A DNA stretch of 64,000 nucleotides from Streptomyces noursei (GCF_001646665.1 NZ_LWBU01000169.1:2468-66467), one strand, 5' to 3'. Shown: positions 42,722-51,952, counted from the stretch's first letter. Made by a program: numbers and translations. Notes: generated from the sequence alone by a model not told the origin.

Positions 42722-42866
42722 CCGGTGCGTCCGGGTGCGGTTGACGCGAATGCCCCTTGCCTTTCGGCGCCGCCCGGGGCGGCTAACCTTACGTGTCCGC
42801 CCTGGCCAGGGATGATTCCTCTCAGTACGGACATACACGGCACCCCACATGCGAAAGGCCTCGCCC

Positions 42867-44309
42867 ATGGGCATTCGGAGCTTGCTGCGCAAGGTGTTTG
42901 GACGCGACCGTGCGGAGGGCGACGAGACGGCGACCGCCTCCGTCCCGCCCCAGACGGAACGTGCGGTGCCCCAGGAGGAGCCCACGGCGACGGTTCCGTC
43001 GCAGACGTCGTCGTCCTCGTCACCTTCCTCGTCGCCTTCCCCCGCGACGTCGCCGGAGCAGACGGCGGCGGACCTGGTCGCGGCGTCGTTCGACAACCCC
43101 CCGTCCCCCCGCGCCTCGGTCCCGGCCGCCCGCGAGGCGGAGCACGAAACCGCACCGGAGACCGGGTCCCCGGAACCGGACGCCCCGACCGAACCGGAAC
43201 CCGAGCCCGCCGCGGCCCAGGGACCCGAACCGGCCACCGCCCCGAAGCCGGCCACCACCGAGACCCCGGCGAAGCCCGAGGCCGAGGCGGCCACCGCCGA
43301 GGTCGAGCGGAAGGCCGAAGCCCCGCAGGAAGCGGCGCCCGCCGAGGCGGAAGCCGCCGAAGCCGAGCCCGCGCCCGAGGTCGAGCCGACCACCGCCGAG
43401 GACCCCACCCCGGCCGCCACCGAGGACCCCACCCCGGCCACCGCCGAGCAGGAAGCCGCAGAGGCCCCCGCGGAGCCCGAAGCCGAAGCCGAAACCGAAA
43501 CCGAAGCGGAAGCGGAAGCGGCGGCGGAGCCCCAGGCAGCCGAGACCGAGGCCGAAGCGGAGGAGGCGGCAGAGCCCCAGTCGGCGGACCCCCAGGCCGA
43601 GCCCGAGGCGGCGGAGCAGGGCGCCGGGCAGCCGGGGACCGGAAAGCCGGCGTACTCGGCCGCACGGGTCAAGAGCCGGGCGCCCCAGCTGGCCGAGGCG
43701 TACAAGGCGGCCGGGGCCGCGCTCCGCAAGCGCGGGCTCACGGGCGCGCGGGCGACCGTGTACCTGGTCCTCGACCGGTCCGGCTCGATGCGGCCGTACT
43801 ACAAGGACGGCAGCGCCCAGCACCTCGCCGAGCAGGCGCTCGCGCTCGCCGCGCACCTGGACGACAGCGCGACCGTGCCGGTCGTCTTCTTCTCCACCGA
43901 GGTCGACGGCACCGGCGAGGTCACCCTCGACGACGTCGAGGGCAGGATCGAGGAGCTTCACGGCTCGCTCGGCCGCATGGGGCGGACGAACTACGACCGC
44001 GCCATCCGCGAGGTGCTGGACCTCCACGGGAAGTCCGACGCGTCCGGGCGCCCCGCGCTCGTGCTGTTCCAGACCGACGGCGCGCCCGAGTCGAGGACGG
44101 CGGCCACCGAGGCGCTGGCCGACGCCGCGACGAGCGCGGGCGACGTGTACTGGCAGTTCGTGGCGTTCGGCGAGGAGGACGCCAAGGCGTTCGACTACCT
44201 GCGCAAGCTGGAGGCGCCCAACGCCGGGTTCTTCCACGCCGGCCCCGCCCCCAGCGAGGTGCCGCACGCCACCTTCTACCGCGAGGTCCTGGCGGACTGG
44301 TCGGTCTAG
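42867..44309 (+). CDS. VWA domain protein with long acidic linker (TerF-like)
   Basis: A 480-residue cytoplasmic protein. Residues 1-14 are basic and hydrophobic ([14 protein letters not shown]). A disordered Glu/Ala/Pro-rich region of about 240 residues follows, with many EAEAE and PEPE repeats. The C-terminal von Willebrand A domain (about 285-480) has an intact metal site: D303-x-S-x-S in LDRSGSM, the conserved Thr (GRTNYDRAI) and TDGAPES. The domain is closest in look to TerF-like tellurium-resistance-associated proteins. ATG 42867 is chosen because GAAAGG stands about ten bases upstream. It is divergent from phoX. Confidence 0.85.
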   Translation: MGIRSLLRKVFGRDRAEGDETATASVPPQTERAVPQEEPTATVPSQTSSSSSPSSSPSPATSPEQTAADLVAASFDNPPSPRASVPAAREAEHETAPETGSPEPDAPTEPEPEPAAAQGPEPATAPKPATTETPAKPEAEAATAEVERKAEAPQEAAPAEAEAAEAEPAPEVEPTTAEDPTPAATEDPTPATAEQEAAEAPAEPEAEAETETEAEAEAAAEPQAAETEAEAEEAAEPQSADPQAEPEAAEQGAGQPGTGKPAYSAARVKSRAPQLAEAYKAAGAALRKRGLTGARATVYLVLDRSGSMRPYYKDGSAQHLAEQALALAAHLDDSATVPVVFFSTEVDGTGEVTLDDVEGRIEELHGSLGRMGRTNYDRAIREVLDLHGKSDASGRPALVLFQTDGAPESRTAATEALADAATSAGDVYWQFVAFGEEDAKAFDYLRKLEAPNAGFFHAGPAPSEVPHATFYREVLADWSV

Positions 44310-45406
44310 CCGGCGCCCGGGGCCCGGTCGTCCACCGCCGCACCCGCCGACACCGGCAGGCGCACGGTGACGACCAGGCCCCCGCCGTCGCGGGCGGCGG
44401 CCGTCGCCGTCCCCCCGTGCGCGGCGGCGATCGACCGCACGATGGACAGCCCGAGCCCCGCGCCCGGGCCCATCCGGTCCCGCCCCTCACCCCGCCGGAA
44501 CGGCTCGAAGAGCCCCGGTACGTCCGCGTCGGCGACCACCGGCCCGGTGTTCGCCACGGTCAGCACGCCCCCGTCCACGGTCACCCGCACCCACCCGCCG
44601 GGCACGTTGTACGCGACCGCGTTGGCGACGAGGTTCCGCGCCAGCTGCGCCAGCAGCACCCGGCTGCCCGGCACCGGCGGCCCGCCGCCCACCGGGACGG
44701 GCACGCCGTGCGCCCGGCACTCCTCCGCCACCACCTCGGCCAGCGGCACGTCCTCCCGCTCCGCCAGGCCCCGCTCGCTGCGGGCCAGCACCAGCAGTCC
44801 GTCGATCAGCCGCTCGCTGCGCCGGTTGGTGTCGAGGAGCACCTGCCTGACCTGGTCGGGGACCGAGTCGTCCAGCCCCACCTGGATCGCCGCGCGCTGC
44901 GTCGCCAGCGGCGTGCGCAGCTCGTGCGAGGCGTTGGCGATGAACCGCCGCTGGCTGTCGAACGCCGCCTCCAGCCGTGCCAGCAGCGCGTCGATCGTGT
45001 CGCCGAGCTCCTTCAGCTCGTCGTCCGGGCCGCCCGGTGCGAGACGGTCGCGCAGGTTCCGCTCCGACAGCCGCCGCGCCCGGGCCGTCATCTCGTGCAC
45101 GGGCCGCAGCAGCCGCCCGGCCGTCCACCAGCCGACCACCACCGCGCACAGGGCCATCACCAGCAGCGCGCCGCCCGACCAGACCAGCAGCTGCTCCGAG
45201 GCGGCCCGGCTGACCTCGCCGGTGACCTGGTCCACCCGGAAGGCGTCCCCGCCGCCTGCGCGCGCCGCGATGGCCTCGGCCTCACCGCGCGTACCGGCCC
45301 GGGAGAGCAGGTTCACCAGTCCGAGGAGGCAGCCGCCGAGGACCACGAAGACGGCCCCGTAGACGAGGGCGATCCGCGTCCGTATCCGCGACCCGGGACC
45401 GATCAC
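44306..45406 (-). CDS. sensor histidine kinase
   Basis: A 366-residue membrane sensor kinase. Two membrane segments (about 10-33 and 72-93) flank a short extracytoplasmic loop of about 38 residues. A HAMP domain follows ([20 protein letters not shown]). The H-box is [14 protein letters not shown], the N-box [11 protein letters not shown], and the G-boxes VANTGPVV and [13 protein letters not shown]. Its start overlaps the stop of the response regulator as ATGA, so the pair is cotranscribed. The tiny sensor loop suggests it detects membrane or envelope state. Confidence 0.95.
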   Translation of the reverse strand: MIGPGSRIRTRIALVYGAVFVVLGGCLLGLVNLLSRAGTRGEAEAIAARAGGGDAFRVDQVTGEVSRAASEQLLVWSGGALLVMALCAVVVGWWTAGRLLRPVHEMTARARRLSERNLRDRLAPGGPDDELKELGDTIDALLARLEAAFDSQRRFIANASHELRTPLATQRAAIQVGLDDSVPDQVRQVLLDTNRRSERLIDGLLVLARSERGLAEREDVPLAEVVAEECRAHGVPVPVGGGPPVPGSRVLLAQLARNLVANAVAYNVPGGWVRVTVDGGVLTVANTGPVVADADVPGLFEPFRRGEGRDRMGPGAGLGLSIVRSIAAAHGGTATAAARDGGGLVVTVRLPVSAGAAVDDRAPGAG

Positions 45407-46059
45407 AGCGCGTACCCGACGCCCTGCACGGTGCGGATGACCGGTGGCTCGCCGAGCTTCCCGCGCAGTTTGCTCATGCAGACCCGTACCGCCCCGGTGA
45501 ACGGGTCGGCGTGCGCGTCCCAGGCCCGCTCCAGCAGCTCCTCCGCCGACACGAAGGCCCCGTCAGCCTCCAGCAGCATCTGGAGCACCACCAGCTCCTT
45601 CGGCGACAGGCCGAGGTCCCGCCCGTCCCGCTCGGCGGTCCGCCGCACGGTGTCCACCCGCACACCGTGCCGTTCCAGCACCGGCGGTACGGGCGGCCGT
45701 GCGCTGCGCCGCCGCAGCGCCCGTACCCGCGACACCAGCTCGGGGAACTCGAACGGCTTGCCCAGGTAGTCGTCCGCCCCCAGGTCCAGGCCCCGCACCC
45801 GGTCCTCCAGGGCCACGGCGGCGGTCAGCATGAGGATCCGGGTCCGGGACCCGCCGGCCACCAGCCGCCGCGCCACCTCGTCCCCGTGCACGCCGGGCAG
45901 GTCGCGGTCGAGGACGACGACGTCGTAGTCGTACAGCCCGAGGTGGTCGAGGGCGGCGTCCCCGCGGTGGACGGTGTCGACGGCGAACCCGGCGCGCCGC
46001 AGCCCGGCGGCGACGAACCCGGCGAGGACGGTCTCGTCCTCGGCAACCAGTACACGCAT
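45403..46059 (-). CDS. response regulator, OmpR/PhoB family
   Basis: A 218-residue regulator. The receiver domain (1-115) has the acidic pocket E7-D8, phosphoacceptor Asp51 (VVVLDRDLPG) and Lys101 (GKPFEF). A winged-helix DNA-binding domain (about 125-218) ends in [11 protein letters not shown], typical of OmpR-type outputs. ATG 46059 is preferred over one five codons upstream because the receiver domain begins here (MRVLVAEDE). It is the first gene of the two-component operon. Confidence 0.95.
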   Translation of the reverse strand: MRVLVAEDETVLAGFVAAGLRRAGFAVDTVHRGDAALDHLGLYDYDVVVLDRDLPGVHGDEVARRLVAGGSRTRILMLTAAVALEDRVRGLDLGADDYLGKPFEFPELVSRVRALRRRSARPPVPPVLERHGVRVDTVRRTAERDGRDLGLSPKELVVLQMLLEADGAFVSAEELLERAWDAHADPFTGAVRVCMSKLRGKLGEPPVIRTVQGVGYAL

Positions 46060-46093
46060 GCCCCCACTCTCCACGCCCCGGGTTTCGCGAACG

Positions 46094-46160
46094 TCTCCCC
46101 CTCCCCCTAGCCCCCTCCCCCTCGCCCCCTCCCTCTCCCCTCCCCCCTCCGTCTCCCCCC
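46094..46160. repeat. polypyrimidine tract upstream of metG and the response regulator
   Basis: Nearly 70 bases consist of C and T with only a few interruptions, in units of CCCCTC and CTCC. It fills most of the gap between the divergent response regulator and metG. No frame is open with sensible sequence. Confidence 0.8.
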
Positions 46161-46208
46161 GTGAAACGAAGGTGAGGGGAGCTTCCGGGGGCGGATAGGA
46201 TTTCGACC

Positions 46209-47816
46209 ATGGCGGCCACTGGATCCGAGAAGCAGGGGGCGAAGGCGTTCTACGTCACGACCCCCATCTACTACGTCAACGACGCTCCTCACCTGGGCCA
46301 CGCCTACACGACCGTCGCAGGCGACGTGCTCACCCGCTGGCACCGTCAGCGCGGCGAGAAGGTGTGGTACCTCACCGGCACGGACGAGCACGGTCAGAAG
46401 ATCATGCGCACGGCCGACGCGAACGGGGTCACCCCGCAGGAGTGGTGCGACAAGCTCGTCGAGGAGGCGTGGAAGCCCCTCTGGGAGCACCTGGAGATCG
46501 CGAACGACGACTTCATCCGTACGACGGAGAAGCGGCACACGGACCGTGTGCAGGAGTTCGTGCAGGACCTGTACGACAAGGGCGAGATCTACAAGGGCGG
46601 GTACGAAGGCCCGTACTGCGTGGGCTGCGAGGAGTACAAGCTCCCCGGCGACCTGATCGAGGACGAGCAGGGCAACAAGCTCTGCCCCGTCCACAAGAAG
46701 CCGGTGGAGATCCTCAAGGAGGAGAACTACTTCTTCAAGCTCAGCGAGTACGGCCCGAAGCTGCTGGAGTTCTACGAGGCGAACCCGGACTTCATCCAGC
46801 CCGAGTCGGCCCGCAACGAGGTCCTGAACTTCGTCAAGCAGGGCCTTCAGGACCTTTCGATCTCCCGCTCGACCTTCGACTGGGGCATCCCGATCCCGTG
46901 GGACGACAAGCACGTCATCTACGTGTGGGTCGACGCGCTGCTGAACTACGCGACGGCCGTCGGCTACGGCTCGAACCAGGCGAAGTTCGACGAGACGTTC
47001 CCGGCGAACGTCCACCTGGTCGGCAAGGACATCCTGCGCTTCCACGCGGTGATCTGGCCGGCCATGCTGATGGCGCAGGGCCTGCCGGTACCGGGCAAGG
47101 TCGCGGCCAACGGGTGGCTGATGGTCGGCGGCGAGAAGATGTCGAAGTCGAACCTGACGGGCATCAAGCCGCAGGACCTCACCTCGCACTTCGGCGTGGA
47201 CGCCTACCGCTGGTACTTCCTGCGGGCGATCGCCTTCGGCAGCGACGGCTCGTTCTCGTGGGAGGACTTCACCGCGCGCTACACCTCCGAGCTGGCCAAC
47301 GACTACGGCAACCTCGCCTCGCGCGTCGCGGCGATGGTCGGCAAGTACTTCGGGGGCGCCCTGCCGGAGGCCACGGCCGCCGGTGACGCCGAGCAGGCGG
47401 TCCGGGACGGCCTGGCCAGGGCGGTCGCCGAGGCCGACCGGAAGATCGGCGAGGAGCTGGACTTCCAGGGCGGCATCCTGGCGATCTTCGACTTCGTGAA
47501 GCAGGTCAACGGCTACATCACGGAGCAGGAGCCCTGGAAGGTCGCCAAGGACGACAGCGACGAGGGCCGCGCGCGCCTGGCGACGATCCTCTACACCGCC
47601 GCCGAGTCGCTCCGCGCGGTCGCCGTCCTGCTGAACCCGATCATGCCGGACACCTCCCAGAAGCTCTGGGACTCCCTCGGCGCCGAGCCCGCCCTGGGCC
47701 CGCTCGCCGCCCAGACGGTCGACTCCGCCGCCACCTGGGGCCTCCTCCCCACCGGCACCACGGTCACCAAGGGCGCGGTCCTCTTCCCGCGCCTCGAGGA
47801 GCCGAAGAAGGCCTGA
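46209..47816 (+). CDS. metG: methionyl-tRNA synthetase
   Basis: A 535-residue class I aminoacyl-tRNA synthetase that charges tRNA-Met. The HIGH motif is HLGH (28-31) and the KMSKS motif is KMSKS (310-314). TPIYYVNDAPHLGHAYTTV is typical of MetRS. The zinc knuckle in the connective peptide is CVGC plus CPVH, a partly Cys-poor form. The C-terminal tRNA-binding (EMAP) domain of some MetRS is absent, as is normal for the actinobacterial form. A strong terminator follows. Confidence 0.97.
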   Translation: MAATGSEKQGAKAFYVTTPIYYVNDAPHLGHAYTTVAGDVLTRWHRQRGEKVWYLTGTDEHGQKIMRTADANGVTPQEWCDKLVEEAWKPLWEHLEIANDDFIRTTEKRHTDRVQEFVQDLYDKGEIYKGGYEGPYCVGCEEYKLPGDLIEDEQGNKLCPVHKKPVEILKEENYFFKLSEYGPKLLEFYEANPDFIQPESARNEVLNFVKQGLQDLSISRSTFDWGIPIPWDDKHVIYVWVDALLNYATAVGYGSNQAKFDETFPANVHLVGKDILRFHAVIWPAMLMAQGLPVPGKVAANGWLMVGGEKMSKSNLTGIKPQDLTSHFGVDAYRWYFLRAIAFGSDGSFSWEDFTARYTSELANDYGNLASRVAAMVGKYFGGALPEATAAGDAEQAVRDGLARAVAEADRKIGEELDFQGGILAIFDFVKQVNGYITEQEPWKVAKDDSDEGRARLATILYTAAESLRAVAVLLNPIMPDTSQKLWDSLGAEPALGPLAAQTVDSAATWGLLPTGTTVTKGAVLFPRLEEPKKA

Positions 47817-47841
47817 CCCTTCTTCCGCGCCCCGTACGCCC

Positions 47842-47875
47842 AGGACCGCCGCCCTCCCCGGAGGGCGGCGGTCCT
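47842..47875 (+). terminator. strong hairpin terminator after metG
   Basis: Perfect 16-bp complementarity (47842-47857 with 47860-47875) with a tiny loop, 26 bases behind the metG stop and followed by GTCAT. It also marks the border between housekeeping DNA and the accessory region. Confidence 0.85.
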
Positions 47876-47956
47876 GTCATACGGCGCCGGCGCAAGCACG
47901 GTTCCAGGCCCACCGAGAACGCCACGGTCATTCGAAGAACAGGAAGGCCTGATCCG

Positions 47957-48373
47957 ATGTCGACCCTTTTTCGTCTGGCTGCAGATCCGCTCAGCCGACT
48001 GGGCCGCTTGCAGTGGATCAGGGTCAGCGGTGAGCGTCATCCGCTGTACGGCCATCAGCAAGTTCCCTATCTCGGCTGGCGGTTCGAGGACCCACGACCG
48101 GAAAAGCTTCGGATCATCGAGCGGGCCACCCGGACAACTCCCACCCAGGTGGAGTGGCGAATTGACACGTCACGGCGGAACTGGCTTCTGACTCCGTCCC
48201 GCCTCTTGGGCAGCAGCGAGAACCCCGCCGCCTCTCCCGGTTTTGACGAGCGCGTCAGAGTGGCGACGCAGGACCAGGACTTCTGCATTCGGGCCCTGGC
48301 AGATCTCAACGCGATACTGCGCACCCTGCACGACCTGATCGATGCACAAGAGGGCGAGCGCCGGAGGGACTGA
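47957..48373 (+). CDS. hypothetical protein, accessory region
   Basis: A 138-residue soluble protein with aromatic/charged segments (YLGWRFEDPRPEKLRIIERA) and a C-terminal helix rich in Leu (ADLNAILRTLHDLIDAQEG). No domain recognised. Codon use is less GC-biased than in metG next door. AGGAAGG lies 11 bases ahead of the ATG. It opens the accessory stretch and is followed by another unknown gene and an orphan immunity-like gene, so it may be part of the same mobile gene pool. Confidence 0.7.
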   Translation: MSTLFRLAADPLSRLGRLQWIRVSGERHPLYGHQQVPYLGWRFEDPRPEKLRIIERATRTTPTQVEWRIDTSRRNWLLTPSRLLGSSENPAASPGFDERVRVATQDQDFCIRALADLNAILRTLHDLIDAQEGERRRD

Positions 48374-48517
48374 CGCCCGACCTCAGCCCCGTGACCGTAC
48401 ACGGGCCCACGCGCCGTGGGAGGCACGGACGTTCGTCGACCCTTCCCCGGGGCAGACCCCACACATCACACAAGACGGTTGTTGGCGCGCGGCTTTCTTA
48501 CCATGGAGAGGCAACAA

Positions 48518-48946
48518 ATGAGGCCGGTTGGTTTTTTCCGAGAGATGAACTCCGGACCTTCCGCATCATCCTTTCCATCAATTCATGACCATCTTGAGAC
48601 CGGCGAACAATACCCGGCGGACCAGGTAGCTGGATATCTACGATCCGGACACCCGGTGCTGGATATCATGGATATTACACGCGATGTAGTGAACGGCTCA
48701 TTCGTGGTGCCTGGGGGCTCATCCCTTCTCACCGATGGGCTGCATGTCTGGCGAACGGACCTCTCCTTCTATGTGGCGAGCTACGCGATTGAACTCCCCG
48801 CCTCGTTCTTGACGTTCGTTCGCGAGCAGGATTTCCGCGTGCCGTCCGTTCAGCACAACGTGCTCGTCCCAGTTGCCGCCGCCGCCCGTCAGTGGTTGGG
48901 CTTCCGGATGGACAAGGGCGCGGCACCACGTCGATCCTCTGAGTGA
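48518..48946 (+). CDS. hypothetical protein, possible orphan immunity protein
   Basis: A 142-residue protein. The middle section (GGSSLLTDGLHVWRTDLSFY, then YAIELPASFLTFVREQDFRVP) suggests a compact mixed alpha/beta domain. Start choice: GGAGAGG stands six bases ahead of ATG 48518, better than ATG 48503. Codon bias is clearly relaxed, with many AT-ending codons near the start, a sign of transfer. Its position ahead of a toxin-tip remnant and an immunity paralogue makes an immunity role possible, but nothing in the sequence proves it. Confidence 0.65.
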   Translation: MRPVGFFREMNSGPSASSFPSIHDHLETGEQYPADQVAGYLRSGHPVLDIMDITRDVVNGSFVVPGGSSLLTDGLHVWRTDLSFYVASYAIELPASFLTFVREQDFRVPSVQHNVLVPVAAAARQWLGFRMDKGAAPRRSSE

Positions 48947-49044
48947 TCCTGGCTCCTCAGCTCCCGTCGGGCTCTCCAAGGCGGCATCTGCCGGCAGCGA
49001 GCCCGGCAGGCGCTCGGGCACACGCGACGACAGGACTCTCCCGG

Positions 49045-49198
49045 AACGCGGTGGCTCGGCAAGACCTGGCCCAGTGCGCTCATCGCCGATCCGGCGCCGG
49101 GCTGAGGCCTCTTAAGATCGGCAGCCGGACCCCCCATCTCCAGCATGAGATCCCACACTCGCCGCGGAGCAGACCACCACTTCGTCCAGGAGGCGCAC
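49045..49198 (+). pseudogene. frameshifted remnant of an RHS toxin C-terminus
   Basis: Reading from 49112, KIGS.TPHLQHEIP parallels the intact toxin's KIGNGDIDPILEYDVP (near 58880-58927). One base farther the frame shifts: CCGCGGAGCAG is shared with the toxin's AEQ codons, then ACTTCGTCCAGGAGGCGCAC aligns with CGCTTCGTCGAGGAGGCGCAC of the intact copy. A weaker match (AVARQDLAQ against SVARDILAG) extends it to about 49045. There is no start, core or RHS part. It ends exactly where the immunity paralogue begins, as in the intact locus. Confidence 0.7.
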
Positions 49199-49528
49199 GT
49201 GCTGAACAATCTGGATGAAACGGCGAGTCTCAGCATCGAAGTCATCGAGTCCGTCCAGCCGGGCCACGCCGGCACTGACGACGACATCGTCGTGTGCGTG
49301 GTGCGCTGCATCAAGGGCACAGCCCGGCCGGGCATGTTGTTCCGGCACATCGACGTGACCGGGAACGCCGAGGCAGTGGCGGTCGAGCTCGAGTTGTCCT
49401 CCGTCGAGTGGTACGGCAGGAAGGTCGACCAACTGGACACCGTTCACTCCGGAAGGGTCACGTTGACCGGCGCTGGGGCGGGGACCCTGTCCAGGCGGGA
49501 CACTCTGACCGCCGTGTCACATGGTTGA
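49199..49528 (+). CDS. orphan immunity protein, paralogue of the RHS immunity gene
   Basis: A 109-residue protein matching the product of the gene at 58976 at about two thirds of positions (counted by eye), including VVRCIxGTAR, WYG, VDQLDTVHSG and TLSRRD. Both begin at a GTG in GAGGCGCAC(CGAC)GTGCTG. The fold pattern, beta-rich with G-T-A-R-x-G and an IEWYG...VDQLD...GxVxLTG series, resembles domain 2 of EF-Tu-type translation factors. No intact toxin precedes it, only the decayed tip. It may still protect against the toxin of relatives. Confidence 0.78.
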   Translation: MLNNLDETASLSIEVIESVQPGHAGTDDDIVVCVVRCIKGTARPGMLFRHIDVTGNAEAVAVELELSSVEWYGRKVDQLDTVHSGRVTLTGAGAGTLSRRDTLTAVSHG

Positions 49529-50097
49529 CCGACGGCAACCGGCATGGATCTTGGCAGGGACGCGGCCCTTGAAGCACGACGATGAGCCACTTCGGGAAAC
49601 CAGCACATCAGCGACGATGCCGCACCCCGATCAGTGACTCGATCGGAGACCTGGAGCAGCAGATGGCTGATCTGCCCGCCACGCGACCTCTTCGGAGACC
49701 TCGGAGCAGCTACGCACTTGGTGCGTAGGCCGGATGCAGTCCTCCGACTGCTCCGCGGAGCTGCCCGTACGGTGGGCACACCTGGCGTTGCTCGTGATCG
49801 CCAAGCAGGGCCGAGCAGGCGCTGGTGAAGCGCAGAAGGCGGTGGCCGCGACGGAGGCACGCCATCGACGCTCGCCCCCTTTCTGCAGTTCGTCGGGATG
49901 ACGCGGTCTGATTGGCCCGCCCGGGTCTCGGCAACGTCGGTCAGGACCTCGCCACGCACGGACTTTGCGAGGGGCAGGACGGTGTGGGGTGGGGACAACC
50001 TCCGTATCAACTCGGGCGTCAGCCGGATGGGCGACCGGTGCGGCGGCCCGGCACGCTGGGGCGGGAACGGCACAGGCAACAGAAGCAGGAGCAATCG
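49529..50097. other. gap between orphan immunity gene and serine hydrolase
   Basis: A 569-base stretch with relaxed codon structure in every frame. A 55-codon frame (49734-49901, +) with AELPVRWAHLALLVIAKQG is the only protein-like piece and is too short and isolated to call. The rest probably consists of decayed sequence. The last part must hold the promoter of the downstream secreted enzyme. Confidence 0.45.
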
Positions 50098-51264
50098 ATG
50101 AAGGCACGTGCGGGGGCCGCAGCACTGTTGGCGGGGATTTGCGCGGTGGCGGTATCCGGGATCTTCCCGGCGGCCGCGGCGGTGCGGGCGTCGGCCCCGC
50201 CGCCCGCCGGCCTCAAGGCGGCCATCGAGCAGACGGTCGCGGACGGATTCCCGGGTGTCGTGGCGTATGCCAGGCACGGAAAGCGGGAGTCACGGATGGC
50301 GGCCGGGCTCGCAAACACGGCGAGCGGCGAGCGAGCACGGCCGGACCAGCGGTTCCGGATCGCCAGTAACACCAAGTCATTCGTGTCGACGGTGCTGCTG
50401 CAGCTGGAGGGCGAAGGACGGCTCTCGCTCGACGACAGCGTGGAGAAGTGGCTGCCCGGCGTGGTCAGGGGGAACGGCAACGCCGGCAAGGACATCACCA
50501 TCCGGCAACTGCTCAACCACACCTCGGGCATATACGACCCCACCGATGAGCCGGAGTTCTTCGCCCCCTACCTGGAGCGCCAAGAATGGGGCCACGTTTA
50601 CACCCCTCGGGAAGTGATCGCCCGCGCTGTCCGGCACAAGCCGCTCTTCGCGCCCGGCGGCGGCTGGTCGTACTCCAACACCAACTACCTACTCGCCGGT
50701 CTGGTGATCGAGGCAGTCACGCGTCACAGCGCGCCCTCCGAAATTCAGCGGCGGATTCTCGTCCCGCTCGGCCTGAAGGACACCTCCTTCCCGGTGACCG
50801 ACCCGGCCATTCACGGCCCTCATCTGCACGGTTACGACCTCGCGGGACGCGATGTGACCCGGTTCAGCCCGTCGTACGACTGGACCGCCGGGGCCATGAT
50901 CTCCACGGTCGACGACCTGGCCCGCTTCCACCGGGCCCTGTTCACCGGCAAGCTGCTGCGCCCCGGCCAGCAGCGCGAACTCCTGACGACGGTGCAGTTC
51001 CCCGGAAAGCCGGCGTACGGACTCGGCGTGCAGCGCATGGACGTGCCGTGCGGTTCGGAGCCGAACAGCAAGCGGATCAGCGTCTGGGAGACCGACGGCG
51101 CCGGACCCGGCTTCACCAGCGTGTCACTCAACACCGCTGACGGTGAGCGACAGTTGGTCCTCGCCGCCAATGTCTACGACCTGGGCGCGGAACTGAAGGA
51201 TGAGCGGCCCGTCCCGCAAAGCAAGGGGCTGGAGAAGGCGCAGATGGCAGCCCTCTGCGACTGA
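50098..51264 (+). CDS. secreted serine hydrolase, class C beta-lactamase/D,D-peptidase type
   Basis: A 388-residue exported enzyme. Residues 1-31 are a Sec signal (AALLAGICAVAVSGIFPAAA). S90-N-T-K93 is the catalytic SxxK, Y192-S-N194 the second motif, and the third, normally HxG or KTG, appears as DGAGPGF near residue 343. Such proteins are usually D,D-carboxypeptidases or esterases rather than true beta-lactamases. AGGAG stands seven bases ahead of the ATG. It is monocistronic with a terminator hairpin. Confidence 0.88.
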   Translation: MKARAGAAALLAGICAVAVSGIFPAAAAVRASAPPPAGLKAAIEQTVADGFPGVVAYARHGKRESRMAAGLANTASGERARPDQRFRIASNTKSFVSTVLLQLEGEGRLSLDDSVEKWLPGVVRGNGNAGKDITIRQLLNHTSGIYDPTDEPEFFAPYLERQEWGHVYTPREVIARAVRHKPLFAPGGGWSYSNTNYLLAGLVIEAVTRHSAPSEIQRRILVPLGLKDTSFPVTDPAIHGPHLHGYDLAGRDVTRFSPSYDWTAGAMISTVDDLARFHRALFTGKLLRPGQQRELLTTVQFPGKPAYGLGVQRMDVPCGSEPNSKRISVWETDGAGPGFTSVSLNTADGERQLVLAANVYDLGAELKDERPVPQSKGLEKAQMAALCD

Positions 51265-51267
51265 TGC

Positions 51268-51292
51268 GGCGTCAGTCGCCCCGGCTGACGCC
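51268..51292 (+). terminator. hairpin after the serine hydrolase
   Basis: GGCGTCAG (51268-51275) pairs with CTGACGCC (51285-51292) around a 9-base loop, immediately behind the stop, followed by TCTTCGT. Confidence 0.7.
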
Positions 51293-51367
51293 TCTTCGTG
51301 CGCGGCGCGCGACCCGCCAGGAAGCGGGACACGATGAGCGTGCACTCAGTGATGACGCAGGGGGGCC

Positions 51368-51592
51368 GTGCCCGCAGTGCCATCCTGCCTGCTCGAACCC
51401 CTCCGGGACCAGTTCGCCGCAGGCCTGTCGGCCCGGGGAGAGTTCGTAGCGGACCACCCGCTCGGCTGTCACCGCCGTCGGATCACCGACCGGACGGTGT
51501 TCGAGGACATGGAAACGGTGTCTAAGGGCGAGCACCCGACGCCGTCGCGATCGCTTCGTCCAGGACCTCGCGCGAGCGGACCAGGTCGGTGA
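51368..51592 (+). pseudogene. 5' remnant of an IS5-family-like transposase
   Basis: From the GTG at 51368 the frame reads LLEPLRDQFAAGLSARGEFV and DHPLGCHRRRITDRTVFEDM, the typical opening of a large group of actinobacterial IS5-like transposases. After about 55 codons the similarity stops (VSKGEHP), and no catalytic DDE part follows; the MerR gene occupies the opposite strand. It is the truncated relic of an insertion. Confidence 0.65.
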
Positions 51593-51887
51593 TCAGGCGG
51601 TCGATGCGGGCGCGTTCGCGGGTGAGGTCGGCGACCAGGCGGGGCGTGGCGACCTCGGAGGGGCCGCCGTCCGTGTCGCGCATGCACGGGAGGAGCTGGG
51701 CGATCTTCTTGCTGTGGAGGCCCGCCGCGTAGAGCGCCTGGATGCGGATGACGCGGTCCACGGCCCAGTCGCCGTAGATCCGTTGGCCGCCCGGAGTGCG
51801 GTCGGCCGTCAAGAGGCCCTGCGTCTCGTAGTAGCGGAGCGACCGCTCGCTGACGCCGGTGCGACGGGACAGTTCACCGATTCTCAT
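51522..51887 (-). CDS. MerR family transcriptional regulator
   Basis: A 121-residue regulator. The winged-helix domain (MRIGELSRRTGVSERSLRYY, ETQGLLTADRTPGGQRIY) is complete; a short dimerisation helix follows (LTRERARIDRLITDLVRSRE). Two Cys-free effector residues only, so metal sensing is unlikely; Cys at residue 68 is the only Cys. ATG 51887 is chosen over GTG 51893. It is divergent from the ene-reductase gene, whose promoter has a MerR-type operator, and probably controls it. Confidence 0.9.
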   Translation of the reverse strand: MRIGELSRRTGVSERSLRYYETQGLLTADRTPGGQRIYGDWAVDRVIRIQALYAAGLHSKKIAQLLPCMRDTDGGPSEVATPRLVADLTRERARIDRLITDLVRSREVLDEAIATASGARP

Positions 51888-51914
51888 ACTCACCTCGGCT
51901 GCCGCGAAGAGGAC

Positions 51915-51946
51915 TTGAACCTGACACTGATGTCAACTCCTACGGT
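51915..51946 (+). promoter_or_regulatory. MerR-type promoter/operator of the ene-reductase gene
   Basis: TTGAAC (-35, 51915-51920) and TACGGT (-10, 51941-51946) are 20 bp apart. The spacer holds the dyad TGACA-CTGA-TGTCA (51922-51935). Transcription would begin about seven bases after the -10, at or next to the ATG at 51953, so the mRNA should be leaderless. Confidence 0.7.
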
Positions 51947-51952
51947 ACCCGC

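Noticed and set aside
49734..49901. 55-codon ORF on the + strand
   Set aside because: Short, no strong ribosome site, no neighbours that support it, though its sequence looks helical. Left in the gap description only.
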